Program-made: the position numbers and the translations under genes
In this document: piece by piece, positions 25,424-36,180 of the stretch
Layout: each line of letters begins with the position of its first letter
How positions within the stretch are numbered: the first letter of the stretch is position 1
Notes under the pieces: generated by a model
What the model was told of the DNA's origin: nothing
The model's input: only the letters and a program-made list of their open reading frames with translations
The model's database searches: none
NCBI GenBank assembly: GCA_030704615.1
Contig: CM060733.1
Coordinates: 60,202,001 to 60,266,000 of the forward strand
Direction: 5' to 3'
DNA from: Takakia lepidozioides
Taxonomy: Eukaryota; Streptophyta; Takakiopsida; Takakiales; Takakiaceae
DNA length: 64,000 bases

Positions 25424-26753
25424 TAGGTACATAAAGTACTCATAAGACCTTGCGTTTGGCATAGTCTTTTGGGTTGGTAGGTGGAGAGAACGAAATTGAA
25501 ATGTGTGTGTGTGTATGTATGTTGTTTGCTGCAACTTGTTGGCTGTAGACCTTCATGCCTACCCTTCCTCCCTCCTCTCCCTCCATCCATCCCTATTAAT
25601 AGTTGCAGCCCCGTGTTGGGGGATGTGGTAGGAAGCACCACACTTTGGAGTTTGAAGCTACTGAGACATGAGGTTTAGGAAGTTCTACTGCTTTGTTTGT
25701 CAATAAAGCCCTTACTTCTAGCAGTATCTGTTGAATCTAGTTTTTTCCAGGTAAGTGTTTAGCGACATTGTGATTGAACAATGAAGCATATTTTGTGAAT
25801 CTATATACAAAGACTGGTTCGAACACCACATGAATGTGTGTGCTATGATTGTGATGTTGTTGTTTCTATGGATGGCATGTTTGATTGTAGTTGTCTTTCA
25901 GACTGTATGATATTGGTGCTTCTGTCAGTCTATGCAACAGGGTTGGTGGTAGAATCTTTCTTTGTCACACTTTGCAACTGCCAGCAGGGTTGGGGGTCCA
26001 CTCTTTGGTCATTGGAAGATTAATGCAGGCTCTCCTTCCCTGCAGAGGGAGTGTGTCTTGATATAGAGGGCCAATTGCTTTGCCAATTGCTGTGCTTATG
26101 AGAGCTCCACATGGTTTGTTTAAATTTCATATTAATTTACTTTAATTTACTATTTAAATTAGTCATTTGAAATTGAATTATATATATATATATATATATA
26201 TAAATCTACATGACCTACACGTGTCATTCACACATACTCCAACAAGACCACGTGGCATCTGTAGTGTTGTAGTGATATAGTCACACCCATAGTAATGTAG
26301 TCATACATGTATTCAGGAAATGTGCCACATGTCATCTTTAGCGATCAGCGTAGCTACGGCGTGAGCCCAGCCCCGTGAGCCTGGGAGCTGAGCTCACGTT
26401 GTAGTTGCAAAGCGTGAGCTGAGCTCACGCTTCAGGGAAGCGTGAGCGGCACAAATCTGCTGGAGAAGCAGGTCCTATAGGCGAGGATTGCAGGAAGATG
26501 GCCTATTACCATGGACAAAACAAAGGGGGCCACCATGCACCATGTCTGCAATGCCTGCACAAAAAGAGGAATATGAAATTGAGCTCAGAATGATTGACAC
26601 ACTTTATTTCGATTCACAGATAGACGCTTACAATGAATTGCATGTGCATTTTCCCTGGTTCCGCGAACGGAATGTATGTGTTTGTCCTAAATGCAAAGTC
26701 TTTACACGGTAACCTAGAAACCAACATGGGAAGCGGGCATGGCTCGTATGTGT
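25424..26753. other. AT-rich spacer with microsatellite and short inverted repeats
   Basis: Contains a (TA)n run at 26179-26202, a GTAGTCAT motif at 26298-26305, and a cluster of short inverted repeats around 26360-26450 built on GTGAGC...GCTCAC, for example GCGTGAGC-TGA-GCTCACGC. A 74-codon ORF at 26488-26712 with paired cysteines (NVCVCPKCKVF) has no recognised family. Confidence 0.5.
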
Positions 26754-29700
26754 TCAAAGAGAATTTGGCGAAGCCCTACGTGAGGTGTCCCGCTGCAAAA
26801 GGGTGATTACTTCTCCGTAGCCTAGTGTGGTTTGGTGAATGAATTGGTCTCTCTTACCCTCGCAACACATAATTACAAGGTATATGTAATATTGATGCTT
26901 GCAGGGGACCCACTTCCCTCTCATGCCGAGAGCGCCCTCACGCATCGTTACAAAATCCGGACAAGTGCACGTAGGGAAATTCCCCACGGTAACCTGATAT
27001 TCTTTGCCATGAAGAACTGAGCCAATAGACAGCACTGTGTAAATCCGTCCATACCCCGGGGCAAGGACTTTGGTGATACGAGTCACCCGAACCTGCAAAA
27101 TTCTAACCGATTCCATCTTGCATTCGTGATCTGCACCCGAAGCGACACGGCGCACTATTTTTCCATCTCTTTTTGTTGGGTGGGAGTTGGCACTGGGTGG
27201 AGGCATTGCCGGAGCATGTGGCACATCTGTGCCGACAGTGCATGAGGGCCCACCCGGGACCGTGCAAGACAGAACCCTCCCTCCTCCAGCATGCTTATCT
27301 CGGTTGATGACAACGACGTCCCAAGTTTCACAGGCCAAATTGCGGGGGGAGGGGGCTTCATTATCACCGAAGGACGAACTGTTCCCTTGACGCATCGTGC
27401 CATATCATCTAGGCAGAACCAGAACTTGTGGTCCTTTGACTCCCCACTATGATAAGGTCGGAACAACCCTGTGAATGTTGGAGCTGGAATCCCCCTGGAG
27501 CCTTTGCATATTTTTGATTTGCATTTCTTGAAAGAGGGGGTCCGAATTGCCATGCAAGCCACTCTAGATCCCGGTGGGGTGCGTTCTATATGCCACTCAC
27601 TATCAATGCAATCAGATTCATGCACCATGGCCACCACCTCCTCCAATGGGATTCCTGCTGTTGTGCTTGCATGATCTGCACCTGCTCCACTGGAGGAGGA
27701 CCCACCTGGGAAGGGGCAGGCACACGACTTAGTCTGCACTGGAGACACCCTTGGTACAGAGAAATTGACCCTGTCCGGCCGATGGGAATCTCCATCCGAC
27801 CCTGGAGGAGTGTTCAATTTCCTTTTGCATGATCCAAATCTTTCCTCGCCTTCCAAATGGGGGAGCCTGGATTGCAAAGGGGAGCCTTCAGTGCACCTGT
27901 TCAGAGCTTTGGCCATCTTCGATGGGTCTCCGGACCTACTCGCAGCCCTTAGCATCAACAAAGTTGTATCAGGGCCCTTGCCTCCGCCCCGTCCCATCAG
28001 AAAATTGCGGTACCTGGTTTGTTGTGTAAGTGCCCGCACCATGTCATCAACAGTGGCCACATACAAGTCACGTCGTGCTTTGGTAGACTGCTGCATCCTG
28101 GCGTTGTGAACAGTCTCCGCCAAATTACAGGATGGCATGTCGGCCAAGTCCTCCAAGGACATGTCTTGCAAGAGGCATTGCATGGAAATGTGAGGAACGA
28201 AAGGAATGGAAGAGGTTTTGCAAGTGACAATCCAACAACCCCAAATGAACAGGCATGATGCAAAGTGAAATTTGTGTTTCTGGGATTGAAGAGGCTTACC
28301 GTCGTCATGAAATCTCCCCACTGTCTGTATCTGAAGTGCCAGAAAACCAACCAGTCCTCCAACTCCTTCAGGTGGATACCAGTAGCAGCACCAGAGGAGA
28401 ACCACCAAGCCCGGATTGCTTGGTAAGTGCTCTCAGCTTCTCCCATTGAGGTGGCATTTTTGTACTTGAGGCAGAGCCTTCTGTGCTCCAACTGAAGGTC
28501 AGGGCAAATGCAGCGCTTTGTATGACGTGCCAAAGATTGACTCCAATAGAAGAGGCATGTGCGCTCCCTATTTTCCATTGGGACCTTAGGATCCCCCGAA
28601 TCAAACACGCGCCACACTACATTGAAATTTGTCTGTGCACTATCAGCCATGAAGCCCGCAAAATTTGTGTTCTGTATTCCATTGTGCTGCATGACGGCCA
28701 GGAGCGAATTCCACATGAGCATCTAGGATTCAGTGTCCTCTGACTGCATATCACTAATTGTTATGGAGAGCACACATTGGTACGTTGGATCGTACACATG
28801 GCACGCCATGGTTGTCCAACCCTTCATCTGTTTGCAGTGATCAAACATTAACCAACATTTTGCCAAATCTCCTCCAGGTTGCATTCGGCGGACAATGCTC
28901 ACACCACTGCTACAATGCCCAACGCAGACCGACCTTCGAAATTTCAATCCAATGTCGTTGTGGATGTTCGACGTTTTTGTCCTGCACCAAGGGTGTTCGT
29001 CATGTTTCTTGTCCATGCCCTGCAAGAGCCCAACTAGTCCACTGGAAGACGTGGGAGGGTTGAGCTCAAACAAGATGTCCCCATCAAACTCTACTGGCAC
29101 GTATTGAACCCGCTGCACACGAAGGGACTCCCAATCAACAAAATGCAGCTCGCTCTTGCACCCAGGCACCCCTGCGAGGGCTTTCAATTTCGGAATGAAG
29201 CTCGTTATCTCCTGCAACTCGTCATCATCCAAGAATGGAGTCTGCATTGGCGGAGGAATCTCAGAAACATCCTCCGAGGACGAGTCTGAAAGAGTCACGA
29301 ATGTAATGGATGTGCTCACCTCTTGTTTCACATGAACTGTGCCCTTCTGCTGCACGACCGATGCTGCAGTGCCAGGGGTAACTACTGATCCTGCTGATTG
29401 TCTTTTGTCTTTTCCAAGGACCCGGTATGTGCCTGGAAGGACTCTCCACTTCCTTCCACACTCGCCAACCAATGGTTTCTCCAAGTGCCCAGAATCCAAA
29501 TTCCCATCCTCGTCATACACCTCTTTTTGAACAAGCAGAGAATCCAATCCCAGAGGGAACACTTTAACCAGCTCATCCTCATGAACAACTGCAAACCCAT
29601 CGTCGTCTGCAGTGCAAGTCAGTGGAAGACTACCTGCATTGGAATGAAATCGAGCGAGTCTATCTCGCTCCCTGGACATGTTTTCGTACACTGACAGAAA

Positions 29701-29844
29701 GTTACGATTCACAGAGGAATCCCCGAACTGATAGCCCGTAATTCTCGAAAGGGGATCCACCCCAAACAAACTGAGGTCAAAAAGAGTAGCACTGACCCAA
29801 AGACTGCGGGCGATGCATGCAAAGGATGTAGGAATGACATGCAC
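26754..29844 (-). pseudogene. SWIM-finger transposase-like gene (MULE-like), disrupted
   Basis: On the minus strand, 29844-28726 encodes a long N-terminal part with acidic Ser-rich tracts and a cysteine/histidine segment (CVGHCSSG), ending CVLSITISDMQSEDTES. A TAG stop at 28725-28723 interrupts the frame, which then continues without a shift from 28722 (NFAGFMADSAQTNFNVVW, then RTCLFYWSQSL). An intron 28299-28165 (GTAAGC...GCAAG) leads to a second exon in phase (DMSLEDLADMPS). The frame changes near 27200-27290 before a SWIM zinc finger CxCx(n)CxH (CTCPDF... VPCKH) at about 26900. Acidic residues around ISDMQSED and FMADSAQ resemble DDE transposase positions in MULE-type proteins. The TAG and the frame change suggest a dead copy. 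Confidence 0.6.
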
Positions 29845-30641
29845 CGAACTTCGCAGACAGCCACACTGAGAGACACCAACCAGAAAAACTGTTTTCTAAG
29901 ACAAGAAGCCACAAGAAGCCGTGCTGTATTTGGATGAAAAACAAACCCTGAACATGACATAAAATCATCCATTATGGAAAGACGGCAACAACCCTGGAGA
30001 GCAGTAAAGGAAGACCCCAAATCTAATGAGGTTGTACTGTGCCAGAAGAGCATAGCACAAACACTGACATTCCGGGAGACACCTCGTATGAGTGTGTGCA
30101 ACACATGACCATTGCCGACACAACCCTTTATACCGAATGACGCCATTGCGACGGTGACGGCGAAATGCAAACCGCAGGGTAGGCAGTACAACACACGTGG
30201 ACGCATATGTGAAGCATAACAATTATTGCGAATCTGCAAGTACTGCTCAAAATTGAACTAGCACTAGATTTCTACGGCACTTCCGAATTTCAAAGAATGC
30301 AAGAAGGCTGCCATGTATTGGCAGGCGGCGAAGTACATCTGACATATATCACAAGTACATGCAACGGATCTACTTTTTTTCCACTACTTTATTTCTTGGA
30401 TAATACAAAGACGCCGAAATGGATGAATTCCGTTCGCACACAATGATGACACCCGCATCCAAATATGGTTAACAATGTCCAATTTTTACTTTGGTTACAT
30501 GCCATAGCAACGCTTGTTGCAAGCGTCAAACTGGAGAGCTCCAGAGGCAGCGTGGGGAGCCCTTGTTTAAACCGGAGGAGGAAGAGAAGGAAGTCGTTAT
30601 ACTTCACGAGCACTAGGGATAGGAATAGAGCCAGATATAGA
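29845..30641. other. Flank between SWIM relic and first acidic exon
   Basis: A minus-strand ORF (30239-29709) overlaps the N-terminus of the SWIM relic in another frame and is probably a shadow. The part next to 30642 would be promoter and 5' UTR of the plus-strand exon there, and it shares short matches with the leader of the second copy around 34390-34500. Confidence 0.35.
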
Positions 30642-30950
30642 ATGAGGATGGAAAGAGTAGACGAAGAGGAAAAGGAGGAAGAAGAGGGCAAAGAGGAAAG
30701 TCTGGCGATGGAAGAGCAGGAATCTGGAGAAGAACAGCAACCCGCCATACTTCCAAGAACAAGTGAGGAGGAGACTGAATCCGAGGGAGAGACGACCGCC
30801 AAAGATGATATTGATGCTGACCTCTGGAAGAACCAGATAGTGGAAAAGAGGATGGGGGAGATGCTCCAGAACATGCTCGGCGTAGAGAGCAGTCCGAAGC
30901 GCAAAGGGTCTCCGGCGATTGGGGAATCTTCTGAAGCAGCAAAAAAAAAG
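30642..30950 (+). CDS. Acidic first exon, copy 1, of an unrecognised gene pair
   Basis: 103 codons from ATG at 30642 to the donor AAG|GTACAA. The product is highly acidic (runs of Glu) with a basic end (SPKRKGSP and AAKKK), resembling a nuclear acidic linker. The sequence just before the ATG can be read as YFTSTRDRNRARYRM, and copy 2 at 34686 is preceded by the similar FFTSARERKRARERM, so the two are related. The following intron would contain the 27-unit palindrome array. No matching second exon is seen before copy 2 starts, so this copy may be truncated or may splice into the exon at 35713. No function can be named. Confidence 0.45.
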
Positions 30951-31049
30951 GTACAATGTTCGAGACCGACCTTTGTGCTTCATTGGTGATGTGAACCCCA
31001 GTTGTGCTTGTATTTTGATATGAAAACCACCTATACACGGCATCTTTGG

Positions 31050-34000
31050 CAGGTTGAATCCACCCCGAATTGGAAGCTCAAACACTGTGCGGCAACGCAC
31101 ACTGTTTGAGCCCCCCATTTTGCTTTTTTTTTAATGTGCAAAACGGCCACATAGGGCCACTATGGCAGGTTGAATCCACCCCAAATTGGAAGCTCAAACA
31201 GTGTGCAGCACCGCACACTGTTTGAGCCCCCCATTTTGCTTGTTTTTTCATGTTCAAAACGGCCACATAGGGCCACTATGGCAGGTTGAATCCACCCCGA
31301 ATTGGAAGCTCAAACAGTGTGCGGCACCGCACACTGTTTCAGCCCCCCATTTTGCTTGTTTTTTCATGTTCAAAACGGCCACATAGGGCCACTATGGCAG
31401 GTTCAATCCACCCCGAATTGGAAGCTCAAACAGTGTGCGGCACCACACACTGTTTGAGCCCCCCATCTTGCTTGTTTTTGTGTTCAAAACGGCCACATAG
31501 GGCCACTATGGCAGGTTCAATCCACCCCGAATTGGAAGCTCAAATAGGGTGCGGCACCGCACACTGTTTGAGCCCCCATTTTGCTTGTTTTTTCATGTTC
31601 AAAACAGCCACATAGGGCCACTATGGCAGGTTCAATCCACCCCGAATTGGAAGCTCAAACAATGTGCGGCACTGCACACTATTTGAGCCCCCCATTTTGC
31701 TTGTTTGTTCATGTTCAAAATGGCCACATAGGGCCACTATGGCAGGTTCAATCCACCCCGAATTGGAAGCTCAAACAGGGTGCGGCACCGCACACTGTTT
31801 GAGCCCCCATTTTGCTTGTTTTTTCATGTTCAAAACAGCCACATAGGGCCACTATGGCAGGTTCAATCCACCCCGAATTGGAAGCTCAAACAATGTGCGG
31901 CACCGCACACTATTTGAGCCCCCCATTTTGCTTGTTTGTTCATGTTCAAAACAGCCACATAGGGCCACTATGGCAGGTTCAATCCACCCCGAATTGAAAG
32001 CTCAAACAGTGTGCGGCACTGCACACTCTTTGAGCCCCCCATTTTGCTTGTTTTTTCATGTTCAAAACGGCCACATAGGGCCACCACTATGGCAGGTTCA
32101 ATCCACCCCGAATTGGAAGCTCAAACAGTGTGCGTCAACGCACACTGTTTGAGCCCCCCTTGGGCCTTGTTTTTTGGTGTGGAAATGGTGCACACAGGGG
32201 CCTCTCTATCTGGTTCAATCCACCCCTAATTCGAAGCTCAAACAGTGTGTGCCAACGCACAATGTTCGAGCCCCCTTTCTCACTGTTTTTTTCATAATAA
32301 AATCGTCCAGACAGGGTCTCTTGAGGTTCAATCAAATTTTTGGTAGCTCCAGCAGTATGCGTCAACTCACACTGTTTGAGCCCAACTTGTCATTGTTTTT
32401 TTCATGTGAAAATCGGCCACATAGGGCCAGTCTTGCAAGTTCAATGCAAACTTACCTGGCAGCTCAAAACAGTGTGCGTCAACGCACACTGTTTGAGCCC
32501 CTTGTCATTTTTTTTCATGTGAAAATCGGCCACATAGGGCTAGTCTGCCAGGTTCAATGCACACTTACCTGGCAGCTTAAACAGTGTGCGTCAACGCACA
32601 CTGTTTGAGCCCACCTTGTCATTGTTTTTTTCAAGTGAAAATCGGCCACATAGGGTCACTCAGGCATGTTCAATCCACCCCGAATTGGAAGCTCAAACAG
32701 TGTGCGGCACCGCACACTGTTTGAGCTCCCAATTTTGCTTGTTTTTTCATGTTCAAACGGCCACATAGGGCCACTCTGGCAGGTTCAATCCACCTCGAAT
32801 TGGAAGCTCAAACAGTGTGCGTCAACGCACACTGTTTGAGCCCCCCTTGTGCCTTGTTTTTTGGGTGTGGAAATGGTGCACACAGGGGCCTCTCTGTCTG
32901 GTTATATCCACCCCTAATTCGAAGCTCAAACAGTGTGCGCCAACGCACACTGTTTGAGCCCCCCTTCTCATTGTTTTTGGAATAATAAAATCGTCCAGAC
33001 AGGGTATCTCTGTGAGGTTCAATGAACAATTTCCTGGCAGCTCAAACAGTGTGCGCCAACGCACACTGTTTGAGCCCCCCTTCTCATTGTTTTTGGAATA
33101 ATAAAATCATCCAGACAGGGTATCTCTGTGAGGTTCAATGAACAATTTCCTGGCAGCTCAAACAGTGTGCGCCAACGCACACTGTTTGAGCCCCCTTCTC
33201 ATTGTTTTTTTCATAATAAAATCGTCCAGACAGGGTAACTCTGTGAGGCTCAATCCACACTAACCTGGCAGCTCAAACAGTGTGCGTCAACGCACACTGT
33301 TTGAGCCCCCCTTGTAATTGTTTCTTGAATGTGAAAATCGTGCACACAGTCGCCTCTCTCTAAGGTTCATTCCACCCCCTTTTGAAGCCAGTGATTGCCA
33401 CTGTTTGAGCCCACACTTGACATTATTTTTTTCATTTAAGAATCGACAAGGTTCAATCATTTTCACACTTACCTGGCAGCCCAAACAGTTGTGTAGCGCC
33501 ACTGTTGAGCCCCCTGATTTGCTGTGTTTACATGAAAATTGTGCACAGGGCCTGGCAGGTTGAATCCACCCGAAAATGGAAGCTCAAATAGTGTGCGGCA
33601 CGCAACCTGTTTTGAGCCCCCTTCACTGACTTTTCTTTTATTTCAAAATCGGCCACTCATGGCTATGCCATGTTAAAAATCACCCTTATTGCAAGCTCAA
33701 ACAGTGTGCGGCAACGCACACCTGTTTGAGCCCCTTGTCTTGCTGCTTGTGTTTTGTTGTGAAAATCGGGCACCTAGGGCCACTCTGGCAGGTTGAAACG
33801 AACCCTTATTGGAAGCTCAAATAGTGTGCGGCAACGCACACTGTTTGAGCCCCCTCTCTGCTTGTTTTTTTTATGTGAAATGGCAAACAGGGCCATGCAT
33901 GCTCTCAAAACACCCATAGTTGGTAGCACGAAGAGTGTGCGACAACGCACACTGTTTGTGCCCCCTTTTTTGGCCCCTCTCTGCCTGTTTTTTTTTGGAA

Positions 34001-34130
34001 AACATAGGAAATATCATGTTTAAAAAACACCACTATTTGGAAGCGGAAACATTGTGCGGCAACGCACAGTATTTTCGACCCCCACACTGCTTGTTTTCTA
34101 ATGAGAAATTGGGCCACATAGGGCCTTCCG
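31050..34130. repeat. Tandem array of 27 hairpin-forming palindromes, about 116-bp period
   Basis: Each unit holds a near-perfect 36-bp inverted repeat, typically GCTCAAACAGTGTGCG, a 4-nt centre and its complement. Unit starts include 31076, 31192, 31308, 31424, 31538, 31653, 31769, 31884, 32000, 32119, 32236, 32346, 32462, 32575, 32691, 32806, 32924, 33040, 33156, 33271, 33582, 33694, 33814, 33926 and 34043, with decayed units near 33384 and 33480. The first units have a uniform spacer (CATTTTGCTTG, GGCCACATAGGGCCACTATGGCAGGTT). From about 32160 several different spacers appear, yet the palindrome persists. The centre varies (GCAC, TCAA, CCAA, GCAA). All short ORFs inside are by-products. 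Confidence 0.97.
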
Positions 34131-34685
34131 TGGATTTCGTTTATCAAATACCTGACAGACAGTTAAAGAGTCCTTGAAGAACAGTTGTTAAAATAGGTGT
34201 GAAGCAGTTATGTGCCTGCCCGCATCCAGTGCAAAAGACGGCTGAGCCGGAAAATCCGGGATACAATGGTTGGAGAAATGTTTTCAGGCACGTGGGCCCA
34301 GACATTGCATTCATAGCCCGGCTGCCAGAATGAGTACAGAACCAATGAGAAGTTCTGAACCGCCGCAATGCGCAAAATCGACTTGCACACGTATGGACAT
34401 CGAACCCAGGGTATGGCCAAACGGACAGAAGAGGTGACGGCGGCCAGCGCCAAATGCACAAATGGTCCTGTGCTACGTGGACAAGTGTGAGGTGAACCCA
34501 TGCATAACCGTCGTGAGCGTTGCCCAGCCGGCATCCCCTCGCACAACGTCTTTGGGCCCTGCACATCCTCATTTTCAAGATGGAGACTAGCCGGAGACTG
34601 AGTTCCCACAGAGAGAGTGGTAGGCGTAGAAGGCAGTCTTTTTTTTTTCACCTCAGCGCGAGAGAGGAAGAGGGCTAGAGAGAGA

Positions 34686-34991
34686 ATGAGAGGCAGCAAG
34701 CTGGATTTGACGCTTCAAGAGATAGCAGAGGAGAGCTCGGCCCTGGAAACACAACAAATGACTATGCAGGACCAGGTGGTCGGGGCTGCCGAAGGAGGGG
34801 ATGAAACACCATCAGAGAGCGACACAGAGGATATGGACACAATGGAGGCCGACGCTATTGCTAAGGAACCCACGCCAAAGGGGAAGAGTGTTGTTGAGAA
34901 GGAGGCGACGCTGAAGAGGAAGCAGGCTGCACAGACGGTCAGTGCCGCTGCATCCAAAGCATCAGGGAGTGCTCCCCCGAAAGTACCACAG
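34686..34991 (+). CDS. Acidic first exon, copy 2, of an unrecognised gene pair
   Basis: 102 codons from ATG at 34686 to the donor CAG|GTGATG, rich in Glu, Ser and Thr, ending with basic and Ala-rich sequence. Its leader can be read in frame back to 34617 and matches that of copy 1. The intron 34992-35712 contains the five-unit palindrome array and ends TTTTTATTGCAG. It joins in phase 0 to the exon at 35713. Function is unknown; composition suggests a nuclear protein. Confidence 0.5.
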
Positions 34992-35040
34992 GTGATGATT
35001 TTCCTTCCTCTCTTTTGGTGCAGATTGAAGGGCATGGAAA

Positions 35041-35668
35041 TTGCGTGCGCTGACGCACTCAATCCCATGCCCTGGATTCATGTCTTTTCCTCTTCAGAGT
35101 TTAGTGAAGTAGATCAATGTGAGTATTCTGAAAGATACATGAGTGTTTTGATAGTTTTTCCTTTACTCCTTTCTTTTGTTCACTGAACAAAGAAGGGAGG
35201 CTGTGTTTGGAGCAGGACCTTCGAAGCACCTCCAAAAAATTGCATGCGTCAACGCACGCATTTTCTAGAGTTGCTCTGAAAGCCATGTTTTGCACTGAGC
35301 ATCTCTAACTGCACCCATGAACAGAGGGAAATGGGCTGCACATGTCCCTAAGAGACCCCCAAAAATTGCGTGCGTCAACGCACTCAATTTCTGAGGGTGC
35401 TGTGATGGAAATCCAGAGCGAGAAACAGATCTGAATCCCACCAGTTTGTGAGCACAGAAAGATCGTCTTAAATCCATGAGTGACACTTCAGATCACCCAC
35501 CGAAATTGCGTGCGTTGACGCACACAATTTCTGGGGTTGGTGTGAAGGACATTCTCCTGGAGTATGGGTCTTTCATTTCAAGATCAATGCACATGCATAT
35601 CTTCAACTTGAAGAGAGGATGCACAGTCTGTAGAGGCTTTAGAAATGCGTGCGTCAACGCACTCAATA
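35041..35668. repeat. Second palindrome array, five units sharing the core of the first
   Basis: Five imperfect palindromes at about 35041, 35235, 35361, 35503 and 35642 have the form AAATTGCGTGCG-TCAA-CGCAC followed by CAATTT or a variant. The central GTGCG-TCAA-CGCAC is the same as in the array at 31050-34130, but the outer arms and spacers differ. Spacing is 125-195 bp. The array lies within the intron between the acidic exon and the exon at 35713. Confidence 0.9.
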
Positions 35669-35712
35669 TGTGACACTGCTTTTACATGGAGAATGTTTCT
35701 TTTTTATTGCAG

Positions 35713-36180
35713 GCGAAGAAAAGGTGAGGTGCTCCCCTGGAGCAGGATGAAGATGAAGACCACGAACTTGTTGTTGTTGAGGAGGAAGATGATGGCAGGC
35801 CATACCAGGACAGGGCAAAAGATCTGTTGTCCTTCTCGAAAGTGAACTCAGCCCAAATCATCAAGGCCATGGGCGTTCCTCGGGGAAAATTAATGATCCC
35901 ACTCTGCAGGTTGATCTCCATGCCGTTCGTCCGACCAGCCCTCACGAATGACATTGCAAAGCTGGAACAGGATTTTTGCCATGGGTACATAGAGGGTCAA
36001 TCTGTGTTCTACGTTTCATTGGGCGACGCCAACGGCAGGGAAGTTTTGGTGGACGAGACCATTGTTGGAGGCTGGGATCCAATATGGCGACGCACCAACG
36101 AAGAGTTTGAAACAATTATTTGCAAGAGGCTTGTTACACAGCCTTTCTCAGGCAAGATGTTCCATGTCTGGGATGGCAAC
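35713..36180 (+). pseudogene. Second exon of the acidic gene, 'WDGN' domain, truncated
   Basis: The exon opens in phase 0 with AKKR, a TGA stop at 35725-35727, then an acidic stretch (EQDEDEDHELVVVEEEDD) and a folded-looking domain: YQDRAKDLLSFSKVNSAQI, FVRPALTNDIAKLEQDF, and FHVWDGN. A DGN motif near the end of such a segment recalls ParB-like 'DGNHR' proteins, but the expected HR and downstream residues are missing: at 36181 the frame passes directly into a CACTA transposase tail. The TGA could be a CGA-to-TGA change. I cannot name a function. Confidence 0.5.

Noticed and set aside
29709-30239. 176-codon minus-strand ORF rich in hydrophobic residues
   Set aside because: It overlaps the SWIM-type ORF in another frame and shows no domain; treated as chance.
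31078-33064. Many ORFs inside the palindrome array, with repeated peptides such as AHCLSPPFCLF
   Set aside because: They arise from the repeat unit length and occur on both strands; their sequence follows the satellite and not any protein family.
31050-34130. CRISPR-like array (palindromic repeats with spacers)
   Set aside because: The spacers are themselves repeated, the unit is about 116 bp, and the setting is a plant nuclear genome.
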